This document shows, one piece after another, positions 17,155 through 24,877 of a stretch of DNA of 40,383 nucleotides. This DNA is from Pseudomonadota bacterium. GTDB taxonomy: Bacteria > Pseudomonadota > Alphaproteobacteria > Rhizobiales > Rhizobiaceae. A program made the position numbers and the translations under genes. The stretch lies in NCBI GenBank assembly GCA_023435335.1, contig JAEYRU010000294.1:1-40383 (forward strand), read 5' to 3'. Under the pieces are notes generated by a model. That model had not been told where the DNA came from, searched no databases, and saw nothing but the letters and a program-made list of their open reading frames with translations. Numbering within the stretch: the stretch's first letter is position 1; each line of letters opens with the position of its first letter.

Positions 17155-18668
17155 CCGCCGCGGCTCTCGATGATGCCCAGTTCCCGATAGGCATGGCGCA
17201 CCGGGGCAAGCGCGGGATGAGCCAGCGCCCGACCCAGATAGTCGCGAATCCGCGGGAGGTGTTTCAGATACTGCGGCTTGCCGTCGCGATTGTTGAGCCG
17301 CACGAAGATGCCGAGGATCTTCGAGTTCCGCTGCGCCGCCATTATCGCGTACGCTTCGTCGAATGCCGCTCGGTCGAAGGCGCCCCTGGCGTCCCTGGCC
17401 GCGCAATAGGCTTCGACCGTTTCCGCCTCGAGTTCAGGGTCTATCGTCACCCGCGCGTCCATCGCCAGCGATGCCACATCATAGGCCGAGGGACCGATCA
17501 GCGCGTCCTGGAAGTCGATCACGCCCAGCCGGTCGCGGCCTTTCCTGTCCGCCCGCCAGATCAGGTTGGGCGAATGGTAGTCACGCAGAACCAGAGACTT
17601 TTCCGCTCCGCCGAGGCGCGAGAAGACGGCTCCCCACGCGTCCGCGAACTGCTTTCGCTCCGTTCCGTTGGCAGGCGATCCGCGCACATGCGGCATGTAC
17701 CAGTCGAGCAACAGCTCGGTTTCGATGGCCAGGGCCTCCCGATCGTAGGCGGGAACAGTGTAGTTGAGGCCCGCGCAGACCGGCAGGGACGCGTCCCAGT
17801 GCACGCCGTGCAGGTCCGCGAGCAGTTCGGCTGCCGCACGATAGCGTTCGGCTAGCGGCCTTCCCCCGGAGTCGAGGAAACCGCCGGACCCGAGATGCTC
17901 GATCAGCAGGATGCCCTGGTCGAGATCGGCGGCGAAAATCTCCGGAGCGGCGAAGCCCGCCGCCTTCAGCGCCCTGCCCACCGCCACGAAAGGCGTCACC
18001 GATTCGGCCAGCCGTGCGATCTGGCTGTAGGGCCTGCCGTCGCGGATGGGCGGTCCGTCGGGCTGGCGCGGCGCATTCATCAGGATGCGGGTGTGGGCGT
18101 CTGCCAGGGATACGCTCTCATAGGCGCGGGTCGAGGCGTCGCCGAGCAGGAAGGTGCGCCAGGCATCTCCCCAGCCCGCGCCGTCCAGAAACGCCCGGAT
18201 CTTGAACGAGCGCTCCAGCCGCACGAGTGCCGGGCCCTCGCCCGAGATCGTGGCGCGGCGCCCGGACCCCTCCTCGGCGAGGGCGACATGGACTACCTCG
18301 GGGGGAAGCCGGTCCCCGGCGCGCTCGGGCCATTCGACCAGAACGACGCTTGCCGCGGCCGACTCCTCGAAGCCGAGTTCGTCCAGCTCGTCGGGCGAGG
18401 CAAGCCGGTAGAGGTCGAAATGCGCGACGGGCAGCCGGGCGTCATAGGACTGCACCAGCGTAAAGGTCGGGCTGGGCACCTCGAGATTGCGGTCGCCGGA
18501 GAGCGCCCTGACGACCGCGCGCGCCAGCGTCGTCTTGCCCGCTCCGAGATCGCCGGAAAGCGCCAGCACGTCGCCGGGCCGCACCGCCGCGGCGATGTCG
18601 TCGCCGAGCAGAATTGTCGCGGCTTCATCCGGCAGGAAACGTTCGAGCACCGCCATTCCTGGGTTCAT
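17151..18668 (-). CDS. tsaE: fused TsaE ATPase / AmgK-type aminoglycoside-like phosphotransferase
   Basis: A 505-residue two-domain protein. Residues 1-150 are TsaE (YjeE), with Walker A GDLGAGKTT at 39-47, SPTFTLVQSY and VEWPER; this domain drives the TsaBDE complex that makes t6A37 in tRNA. Residues 170-505 are a choline/aminoglycoside-kinase-fold phosphotransferase with LRDYHSPNLIW (361-371, catalytic Asp363) and VIDFQDALIGP (383-393, metal-binding Asp). By homology and by the adjacent murU it matches AmgK, the anomeric MurNAc/GlcNAc kinase. As I recall, the same fusion is widespread in Rhizobiales, so it is not an assembly artefact. Met1 at 18668 overlaps the divL stop; Met5 is an alternative start. 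Confidence 0.92.
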   Translation of the reverse strand: MNPGMAVLERFLPDEAATILLGDDIAAAVRPGDVLALSGDLGAGKTTLARAVVRALSGDRNLEVPSPTFTLVQSYDARLPVAHFDLYRLASPDELDELGFEESAAASVVLVEWPERAGDRLPPEVVHVALAEEGSGRRATISGEGPALVRLERSFKIRAFLDGAGWGDAWRTFLLGDASTRAYESVSLADAHTRILMNAPRQPDGPPIRDGRPYSQIARLAESVTPFVAVGRALKAAGFAAPEIFAADLDQGILLIEHLGSGGFLDSGGRPLAERYRAAAELLADLHGVHWDASLPVCAGLNYTVPAYDREALAIETELLLDWYMPHVRGSPANGTERKQFADAWGAVFSRLGGAEKSLVLRDYHSPNLIWRADRKGRDRLGVIDFQDALIGPSAYDVASLAMDARVTIDPELEAETVEAYCAARDARGAFDRAAFDEAYAIMAAQRNSKILGIFVRLNNRDGKPQYLKHLPRIRDYLGRALAHPALAPVRHAYRELGIIESRGG

Positions 18669-21217
18669 TCCGCGGCGGCGCGCATGCCCGTCGGAGCCAT
18701 GGGAAAGCGGCAGGTCACGGTGGTGCCCTTGCCTTCGCCGGTTTCGATCTCGACGCTGCCGCCGTGCAGTTCCACGAAGCTCTTGACGATCGAGAGGCCG
18801 AGTCCCGCGCCGCGGCGTCGTCCGCCTCCATTATCCGGCTCGAACCGCTTGAACACGGTGTGCAGGCGGTCGGCGGGCATGCCCGGTCCATCGTCGTGCA
18901 CCGCAAATTCGACGCCGCCGTCGCTGCCGCGAGCCACCAGCGTAACGGTGCTATCCTCCGGCGCGTAATTGGCGGCGTTGGCCAGCAGGTTGTAGAGGAT
19001 CTGCCGCACCCGCTGCTCGTCCGCGTGGAAGGCGGCCGGCGCGGCGGCGGTGTCGATCTCGACCGAAATGCGATGTTCCCGCAGGCGCTCCGCAACCAGG
19101 CCGGCGGCCGCTTCCACCGTCTGGCGGATAGGCACCTCGGCGATTTCCAGCTCCATGATGCCGGCATCGACCGTGGCGAGGTCGAGAATGTCGTTGACGA
19201 TGGTCAGCAGTACCGCCGAGGACGAGCCGATATGGTCGATATACTCGCGCTGGCGCTCCGTCAGTTGGCCGAACTGCGGCATGCGCAGGAGCTCGGTGAA
19301 GCCGATGATATTGGTCAGGGGTGAGCGCAACTCGTAGGACACGTGCTGCACGAAGTCGTTCTTGAGCTGGTCGGCGCGCTGCAGCGCCTCGTTCTTGTCC
19401 TTGAGCGCCCGCTCGACATTCACGCTGTCTGTCACATCGACGAAGGTCATCATCACCTGCCCGTTCGGCAGGTGGATGACGGCGTAGCGCAGCACGACGC
19501 CGCTCTTCATCTCGACCTGGCCGTGGCGGTCGCGCCGCTCCTCATCGAAGCCGGTGGCGGCGGCGACGAAATCGCCCCACGGGCTGTCGACCGCAAGGTC
19601 GCGGCACAGCGTGCGCAGCGTGGATATATGGACGCCCGGCTCGACCAGGTTGGCCTGCAGCCCCCAGAGGCTCGCGAAGGCGGGATTGGAAAGCCGGACG
19701 CGGCCGTCGGACCCGAAGACGGCGACCCCTTCGGCGAGATTGTCGAGCGTCTCGCCCTGCACCCTGACCGCAGTGTTGTAGCGGCTCTCCAGGTCGATCT
19801 TCTCGGTCAGGTTCTCGAAAATCCAGGTGACGCCGCCATTGGCCTGCGGATTGGCCACGACGCGGATCGTGCGCCCGTCGGGCAGGTGCCACCAATGCTC
19901 CTGCGACTCCGGCGAGCGGTATGCCGACAGGATATTCTCCGTCCAGCGCCGCCATTCCGGCTGCTCGGCCAGCTTACGCTCGCTGCGCAGCCGGTCGAGC
20001 ACCAGCGCATGCTCGGGCGCGCTTTCGAGGAAGGCAATGTCGAGGTCCCACAGCTTCTGGAACGCCTGGTTGAAGAAGCGCAACTTGCGCTCGGTGTCGA
20101 AGATCGCGACCGCGGTGTTCAGCTGATCGAGCGTATCGGCGTGGCTGCGCACCATGCGCTCGTATTCCTCGCGCACGCTCTCGATCTCGCTGACGTCGAT
20201 GGCGATGCCCGCCGAGCCTTCCCTGCCCGCATGGTCGGTGACGGCGTAGACACGGCGGTCGCCGCCCACCACCGTCGCGAGCTTGTCGGCGAAAGCGGGT
20301 TCGCTCTTCTGGTGCTGGCGGATCGCGTCCCGCGCCTGCGTACCGAGGAATTCCCGCCCCTCCTGCATTGCGGCCACCGGCGAGGAGGCCTCCACCGCCG
20401 CCGCATAGGCGTGGTTGACCCATTGCAGCCGCCCGTCCGCGCCCCGCATCCACACGGGCATCGCCAGCACATTGGCGAGCCCGAGGAGGTTGTCGCGCTC
20501 GGCAAGCGTGCGCTGGTGCTCGAGCCGTAGCTGGGCGAAGGCGCGCTCGGCCGTCGAGAGCGAGCGGAAACGCAACACGCGGCTGGCCGACGAACTCCGG
20601 CCCTGCGCCTCCAGCAGCGTGCCGTTCTGGGTCTCGATGATGAGGTCGAAGGCCGTGCCCTTTTCCCGCAGTGCCGCAAGGCCATGCTCCAGCTCGCCCG
20701 CCGAACGCGGCTCGATCCAGCGCCCGAATGCGAGGAACTGCCCCCGCTCGTCGGGCGCGCCGCTGGAGGGCGGCAGCGAGCCGACGAGATCGGGCTTGCG
20801 CCCATCGGCCGCGTTCCAGACCACGACGCGTTGGTCGTTGAGGTTGAGCAGGCTTTCGGCGCGCTGGAGCGCTATGCCCTGTTCGGCCACGCGCCCGCGC
20901 AGGGCAACGTTCTCGGCCGCGGTGCGGGCACGCTCGCGAATGAGCCATATGGCGGAAAGGATCGCAGTTCCGGTGATGCCGGCGAAGACGGCGAGCTGGA
21001 TCACTTCCAGCGCACCTGCAGGCAGGCTGGCAGGCTTGGGCGTCCCCTCCTGCGCGAGTGCTGCGATGGGAGTAAGGCAGGCGCCGCCCGCCAGAAAGGC
21101 CGAGATCCGGCTCATGAGCCTCGGGCGGATGCCTCGGAGCGACCGGTTTTCACGCCCGGAATCCGTATTGCCGCCATCGCTGGCTTTTCCCGCCGTGGGC
21201 GGGACATCCCCTGGCAT
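18665..21217 (-). CDS. divL: DivL-type PAS sensor kinase with Tyr in place of the phosphoacceptor His
   Basis: An 850-residue membrane-anchored protein: a signal-anchor-like N-terminus, one clear membrane span at about residues 71-93, and three PAS-like regions (about 250-345, 362-475, 488-600). A DHp helix and a HATPase domain (N box NLLANAANYAPE, G1 DDGPGMP, G2 GAGLGLSIVKSF) follow. In the H-box the histidine is replaced: FVQHVSYELRSPL has Tyr628 where SHELRTPL kinases have His. This is the hallmark of DivL, the Caulobacter cell-cycle regulator that modulates CckA and reads DivK. The ATG at 21217 has GGAGAGG upstream; Met35 is an alternative. It heads an operon of five overlapping genes. 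Confidence 0.9.
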   Translation of the reverse strand: MPGDVPPTAGKASDGGNTDSGRENRSLRGIRPRLMSRISAFLAGGACLTPIAALAQEGTPKPASLPAGALEVIQLAVFAGITGTAILSAIWLIRERARTAAENVALRGRVAEQGIALQRAESLLNLNDQRVVVWNAADGRKPDLVGSLPPSSGAPDERGQFLAFGRWIEPRSAGELEHGLAALREKGTAFDLIIETQNGTLLEAQGRSSSASRVLRFRSLSTAERAFAQLRLEHQRTLAERDNLLGLANVLAMPVWMRGADGRLQWVNHAYAAAVEASSPVAAMQEGREFLGTQARDAIRQHQKSEPAFADKLATVVGGDRRVYAVTDHAGREGSAGIAIDVSEIESVREEYERMVRSHADTLDQLNTAVAIFDTERKLRFFNQAFQKLWDLDIAFLESAPEHALVLDRLRSERKLAEQPEWRRWTENILSAYRSPESQEHWWHLPDGRTIRVVANPQANGGVTWIFENLTEKIDLESRYNTAVRVQGETLDNLAEGVAVFGSDGRVRLSNPAFASLWGLQANLVEPGVHISTLRTLCRDLAVDSPWGDFVAAATGFDEERRDRHGQVEMKSGVVLRYAVIHLPNGQVMMTFVDVTDSVNVERALKDKNEALQRADQLKNDFVQHVSYELRSPLTNIIGFTELLRMPQFGQLTERQREYIDHIGSSSAVLLTIVNDILDLATVDAGIMELEIAEVPIRQTVEAAAGLVAERLREHRISVEIDTAAAPAAFHADEQRVRQILYNLLANAANYAPEDSTVTLVARGSDGGVEFAVHDDGPGMPADRLHTVFKRFEPDNGGGRRRGAGLGLSIVKSFVELHGGSVEIETGEGKGTTVTCRFPMAPTGMRAAAE

Positions 21218-21359
21218 GTCTTGTTCCTCTCCGCCGCGTGAATGCCAAGACCGCCCTGCTGACTACGCGTCCCTCTCGGCCTGACAGTCACCCCGAAGAC
21301 GTCGCGAATCACTTCAATGTACCTGTTCGCCGAATCGGCGTGAAGGGAGGTGGCGCGAC

Positions 21360-21398
21360 AAAAATGGCGCCGGGCGGATTGTCAACCGACCGGCGCCA
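21360..21398 (-). terminator. intrinsic terminator after ahcY
   Basis: On the minus strand, a 9-bp stem (TGGCGCCGG and CCGGCGCCA arms, 16-nt loop) is followed by five T residues. It lies 27 nt downstream of the ahcY stop and separates ahcY from the divL operon. Confidence 0.85.
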
Positions 21399-21424
21399 AT
21401 ATGTTGTGTACGATGCTGTCTGGA

Positions 21425-22822
21425 TCAGTATCTGTAGTGTTCAGGCTTGAACGGACCCTGCGGCGTCACGCCGATATAGGCGGCCTGCTCCGCCGAGAGT
21501 TCGGTGAGCCGCGCATTGAGCTTGCCCAGGTGCAGCCGCGCCACCTTCTCGTCGAGATGCTTGGGCAGAACATGCACGGCTTTGTCGTAGCTGCCGCCCT
21601 TGGTGAAGAGCTCGATCTGCGCCAGGACCTGGTTGGTGAACGACGCCGACATCACGAAGCTCGGATGGCCGGTGGCATTGCCCAGGTTGAGCAGACGGCC
21701 CTCCGATAGCAGTAGAAGCCGCTTGCCGTCGGGGAACGAGATCATGTCGACCTGCGGCTTGATGTTCGTCCATTTCAGGTTGCGAAGGGCCGCGACCTGG
21801 ATCTCGTTGTCGAAATGGCCGATATTGCCGACGATCACCATGTCCTTCATGGCGCGCAAGTGGTCGAGCGTGATGACGTCCTTGTTGCCGGTCGTCGTGA
21901 TGACGATGTCGGCGGTCGGGGCGGCGTCTTCGAGTGTCACGACCTCGTAACCGTCCATGGCGGCCTGCAACGCGCAGATGGGGTCGACCTCGGTCACCTT
22001 GACGCGCGCGCCGGCGCCGGCCAGCGACGCCGCGGAGCCCTTGCCCACGTCGCCGTAGCCGCAGACGACGGCCACCTTGCCTGCCATCATCGTGTCGGTG
22101 GCGCGCCGGATGCCGTCGACCAGCGATTCCTTGCAGCCATACTTGTTGTCGAACTTCGACTTGGTCACGCTGTCGTTGACGTTGATCGCCGGGAAAGGAA
22201 GCAGGCCCTTCTTCTGCAGCTGATAGAGCCGGTTGACCCCGGTGGTCGTCTCTTCCGACACGCCCTTGATCGCATCGCGGGTCTTGGTGAAGAAGCCCGG
22301 GGTTTCGGCCATGCGCTTCCTGATCTGGGCGAAGAGGATCTCCTCTTCCTCGTTGCCCGGGCTGGAAAGCACGTCCTCGCCGGCCTCGGCGCGCGCGCCG
22401 ATCAGGATGTACATGGTGGCGTCGCCGCCATCGTCGAGGATCATGTTGGTCGGCTGGCCGTCCGGCCACTGGAAGATGCGGTCGGTGTAAGTCCAGTAGT
22501 CCTCGAGCGTCTCACCCTTGACCGCGAAGACGGCCGTGCCGGTCTCGGCGATCGCGGCGGCGGCGTGGTCCTGGGTCGAGAAGATGTTGCAGGATGCCCA
22601 GCGGACGTCCGCGCCAAGCGCTTTCAGCGTCTCGATCAGCACCGCGGTCTGAATCGTCATGTGCAGGGAACCGGAGATGCGGGCGCCCTTGAGCGGCCTG
22701 TCTGCGCCGAACTCTTCGCGGCAGGCCATCAGGCCCGGCATTTCCGTCTCGGCGATCTCGATCTCCTTGCGGCCCCAGCCCGCAAGGCTGATGTCCGCGA
22801 CCACATAATCCTTGTTCGCCAT
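21425..22822 (-). CDS. ahcY: adenosylhomocysteinase
   Basis: A 465-residue cytoplasmic NAD-dependent enzyme that hydrolyses S-adenosylhomocysteine to adenosine and homocysteine, relieving inhibition of methyltransferases. Visible signatures are SGSLHMTIQTAVLIETL, the Rossmann loop VCGYGDVGKGSA, the substrate region NVNDSVTKSKFDNKYG and the C-terminus KPEHYRY. The length is normal for bacteria that carry the extra insertion. The ATG at 22822 has GGAG 8 nt upstream; the frame extends farther upstream but without conserved sequence. A near-perfect 16-bp dyad at 22918-22933 lies about 95 nt upstream and may be its operator. It ends at the terminator at 21360-21398. Confidence 0.97.
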   Translation of the reverse strand: MANKDYVVADISLAGWGRKEIEIAETEMPGLMACREEFGADRPLKGARISGSLHMTIQTAVLIETLKALGADVRWASCNIFSTQDHAAAAIAETGTAVFAVKGETLEDYWTYTDRIFQWPDGQPTNMILDDGGDATMYILIGARAEAGEDVLSSPGNEEEEILFAQIRKRMAETPGFFTKTRDAIKGVSEETTTGVNRLYQLQKKGLLPFPAINVNDSVTKSKFDNKYGCKESLVDGIRRATDTMMAGKVAVVCGYGDVGKGSAASLAGAGARVKVTEVDPICALQAAMDGYEVVTLEDAAPTADIVITTTGNKDVITLDHLRAMKDMVIVGNIGHFDNEIQVAALRNLKWTNIKPQVDMISFPDGKRLLLLSEGRLLNLGNATGHPSFVMSASFTNQVLAQIELFTKGGSYDKAVHVLPKHLDEKVARLHLGKLNARLTELSAEQAAYIGVTPQGPFKPEHYRY

Positions 22823-22876
22823 GTGTCTGCTCCGGAATGTCTTGTGAAGGGCGCCGGCCAGGGGCGGGCGCGGGCT

Positions 22877-22903
22877 GGCGGCCTGCCTAGCAGATCGGCC
22901 GCC
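22877..22903 (-). other. GC-rich hairpin in the ahcY leader
   Basis: A 7-bp inverted repeat (GGCGGCC, 13-nt loop, GGCCGCC) lies between ptsH and ahcY. It has no T-run. It may be a weak ptsH terminator or a leader structure. The sequence does not let me assign it to the SAH or SAM riboswitch classes. Confidence 0.35.
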
Positions 22904-22917
22904 GGCCGACAATGGAC

Positions 22918-22933
22918 ATAAAGAAATCTTTAT
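22918..22933. promoter_or_regulatory. operator-like palindrome upstream of ahcY
   Basis: ATAAAGAAATCTTTAT is an inverted repeat with two perfect 7-nt arms (ATAAAGA/TCTTTAT) and a 2-nt centre, AT-rich in a GC-rich setting. It lies in the 130-nt gap between ptsH and ahcY. From memory, it is close to the alphaproteobacterial motif of SahR, an ArsR-family regulator of methyl-cycle genes that responds to S-adenosylhomocysteine. The assignment to SahR is inference; the dyad itself is certain. Confidence 0.6.
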
Positions 22934-22952
22934 CTCGCTATGGCGAGCCGGA

Positions 22953-23255
22953 TCAGATCTCCTCGCCGAAGCGATCGGCAACGAGTTCGCCCAGCGCCTG
23001 GATCGCCGCTTCCGCATCGGGCCCCTCGGCCCTTACGGTGATGCAGCAGCCGGGGCTGGCGGCGAGCATCATCAGGCCCATGATGGAGGTCCCGCCGACC
23101 ACGATGCCGTCCTTCTCAACTTCGATCGCCGCGTCGAAGCCGCCGGCCATCTGCACGAACTTGGCGGAGGCGCGCGCGTGCAGCCCGCGCTGGTTCACGA
23201 TGGCGAAGTCGCGCGACACCTTGGAGGTGACGGGTAGCTGGTCCGGCCTGCTCAT
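22953..23255 (-). CDS. ptsH: HPr family phosphocarrier protein
   Basis: A 100-residue HPr-fold protein with the phosphorylatable histidine His26 in NQRGLHARASAKFV and the regulatory serine Ser57 in GGTSIMGLMML. Rhizobiales use such HPr proteins in a regulatory phosphotransferase chain (PtsP, HPr, EIIA) rather than for sugar uptake. Ser57 is the site that HPr kinase (HprK) modifies in related species. The ATG overlaps the stop of the EIIA gene by 4 nt (ATGA), so translation is coupled. ahcY follows in the same direction. Confidence 0.93.
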   Translation of the reverse strand: MSRPDQLPVTSKVSRDFAIVNQRGLHARASAKFVQMAGGFDAAIEVEKDGIVVGGTSIMGLMMLAASPGCCITVRAEGPDAEAAIQALGELVADRFGEEI

Positions 23256-23653
23256 TTGGCGGCGAGCACCTGGCTGGCGACGTTGATGTATTTGCGTCCG
23301 GCATTCTGCGCCTCGGTGAGCGCCCTGCCCATGTCGTCGCCGGTGCGCACGCTGGTCAACTTGATCAGCATGGGCAGGTTCATCCCCGCGATCACTTCGA
23401 CGCTGCCCGCGCGCATGACCGAAATGGCAAGGTTGGAAGGCGTGCCGCCGAACATGTCGGTCAGGATGATCACGCCATGGCCGGTATCCACCCGGGCTAC
23501 GGCATCGATGATGTCGCCCCGCCGCCGCTCCATGTCGTCATCGGCCCCGATGGACACTGTTTCGAAGCTTTGCTGAGGCCCGACAACGTGTTCGACCGCG
23601 TGCCGGAACTCCTCGGCAAGCTGACCGTGCGTCACCAGCACGAGTCCGATCAT
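23252..23653 (-). CDS. ptsM: PTS EIIA-Man domain protein
   Basis: A 133-residue single-domain EIIA of the mannose family. The phosphoacceptor is His9 in LVLVTHGQLAEEF, and ILTDMFGGTPSN (about residues 63-74) is the family's conserved loop. No EIIB, EIIC or EIID sugar-transport genes are present, so its role is probably regulatory, receiving phosphate from HPr. In many Rhizobiales the hprK gene and the chvI-chvG two-component genes lie directly upstream; here they are absent and the preceding gene is a ferredoxin reductase. The ATG at 23653 has GGGAG about 10 nt upstream. Confidence 0.92.
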   Translation of the reverse strand: MIGLVLVTHGQLAEEFRHAVEHVVGPQQSFETVSIGADDDMERRRGDIIDAVARVDTGHGVIILTDMFGGTPSNLAISVMRAGSVEVIAGMNLPMLIKLTSVRTGDDMGRALTEAQNAGRKYINVASQVLAAK

Positions 23654-23724
23654 TCTGAACTGGCTCCCGTCCGGGCCTGTTTTTCTTGGCTACGCCGGCC
23701 GTAACCCCCGGCCGTTGGGCGCGC

Positions 23725-23754
23725 TATCTTGTCAGCGGCTTTTGCGTTGACAAG
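23725..23754 (-). promoter_or_regulatory. probable ptsM promoter with overlapping dyad
   Basis: On the minus strand, TTGTCA (23753-23748) is followed after 17 nt by AAGATA (23730-23725), a plausible sigma-70 promoter about 70 nt before ptsM. A perfect 7-bp inverted repeat (CTTGTCA at 23728-23734, TGACAAG at 23748-23754) covers both hexamers and could bind a regulator. No experimental support; the dyad is seen directly. Confidence 0.4.
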
Positions 23755-23853
23755 CCCTTATTTAGGCCACTTGCGGCTATTTTGCCGCAGCGCGAAGGCG
23801 AATGACGGGAAATTGAGCTGGCTGCGGGCCGCATCCGCGATCCCGACCGGCTG

Positions 23854-24681
23854 TCAGCCCACGAAGGCGCGTTCGACGACGAACTGGCCGGGGCTGCTGA
23901 CAGAGCCTTCCTCCAGCCCGGCAGCCTCCACCAGCGCCTTCACGTCCTTCAGCATTTCCATCGAGCCACAGATCATGACGCGGTCGATGGCCGCATTGAA
24001 AGGTTCAACGCCGAGGTCACGAAACAGCGAACCGTCGGCAATGCGCGCGGTAATGCGGCCCATGACCGGCGACTGCTCCCGCGTGGTCGCCGCGACATAG
24101 CGCAGCCGGCCTTCGGTGAATTCGCCAATCAGTGGATCGTCCTTTATGTTCGCCACAAGGTTGTCGCCATAGGCGAGATCGGCCACGTCGCGGCAGCTGT
24201 TGGTCAGCACGATCTCCTCGAACTTCTCGTAGGTCTCGGGATCGCGGATGAGGCTGGCGAAGGGGGCGATGCCGGTGCCGGTGGCAATCAGCCACAAGCG
24301 TTTGGCCGGCGTCAGCGCATCGACGACAAGCGTGCCTGTCGGCTTCTGCCGCATCAGGATCATGTCGCCGGGCTGTATCTTCTGCAGGTGCTGGGTAAGG
24401 GGGCCGTCCGGCACCTTGATCGAATAGAACTCGAGTTCGTCGTCCCAGGCGGGGCTGGCGATCGAATAGGCGCGGAACACCGGCTTCTCCGCATTGGGAA
24501 GGCCGATCATCACGAATTCGCCGGAGCGGAAGCGGAAACTCTGCGGCCGCGTGATGCGGAAGGAAAACAGCCGGTCGGTGAAATGTGTGACCGAGACTAC
24601 CTTCTCGGCAAAGCAGCCGGCCGGCACGGGGAACTCGCGCGGGACCTGGCTCTCGGCATTCTGCACGGCGACGTTCTGCAT
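23854..24681 (-). CDS. fpr: ferredoxin--NADP+ reductase
   Basis: A 275-residue FAD flavoprotein that moves electrons between NADPH and ferredoxin or flavodoxin. The FAD-binding motif RAYSIASP is at residues 70-77. The NADP-binding loop ATGTGIAPFASL is at 133-144, and the C-terminus VERAFVG is typical of bacterial subclass FPRs. No signal peptide. The ATG at 24681 is preceded by a modest GGGA. It stands alone on the minus strand and is divergent from hyuA; the shared 196-nt region carries a GTATAC dyad on the hyuA side. No clear terminator follows. Confidence 0.95.
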   Translation of the reverse strand: MQNVAVQNAESQVPREFPVPAGCFAEKVVSVTHFTDRLFSFRITRPQSFRFRSGEFVMIGLPNAEKPVFRAYSIASPAWDDELEFYSIKVPDGPLTQHLQKIQPGDMILMRQKPTGTLVVDALTPAKRLWLIATGTGIAPFASLIRDPETYEKFEEIVLTNSCRDVADLAYGDNLVANIKDDPLIGEFTEGRLRYVAATTREQSPVMGRITARIADGSLFRDLGVEPFNAAIDRVMICGSMEMLKDVKALVEAAGLEEGSVSSPGQFVVERAFVG

Positions 24682-24783
24682 ACTCGGTTCCCGCGCTCAG
24701 GAAATTGCCGCGCAACTATCGCGGAACGGTTCCGGATGAAAAGCCCGCGGGGGCGCGGACAGGGCGGCTTGTCAGGCTTTTTT

Positions 24784-24797
24784 ATTAGTATACAAAT
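24784..24797. promoter_or_regulatory. GntR-type operator candidate upstream of hyuA
   Basis: ATTAGTATACAAAT is a 14-bp dyad around the core GTATAC (24788-24793) with one mismatched pair. TTGTCA at 24769-24774 lies just upstream, so the dyad falls where the -10 region of a hyuA promoter would be. The core resembles the TTGTATACAA sites of FCD-subfamily GntR regulators, and one such gene lies at 30940-31686. Similar sites occur at 30375-30385 and 31734-31743. Confidence 0.5.
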
Positions 24798-24877
24798 GAA
24801 TATCGCGTCAAGGCGCCGGCCTGGAGCGGCATTCCAAAATCCAGCGATTCAAAGGACTTGCATTCCGGATTTCTGCG

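Noticed and set aside
22823..22952. SAH or SAM riboswitch upstream of ahcY
   Set aside because: A GC hairpin is present, but I cannot see the conserved core of either class. The ATAAAGA/TCTTTAT dyad gives a simpler explanation for control.
23769..23790. Hairpin TGCGGC...GCCGCA between ptsM and fpr as an fpr terminator
   Set aside because: It has a 6-bp stem with no T-run in the minus direction, and it lies 3' of fpr with little other support.
24739..24783. Terminator-like AAAAGCC...GGCTTTTTT on the plus strand before hyuA
   Set aside because: The arms are 29 nt apart and no plus-strand gene precedes it (fpr is on the minus strand). The T-run more likely belongs to the AT-rich hyuA promoter, though a relic terminator cannot be excluded.
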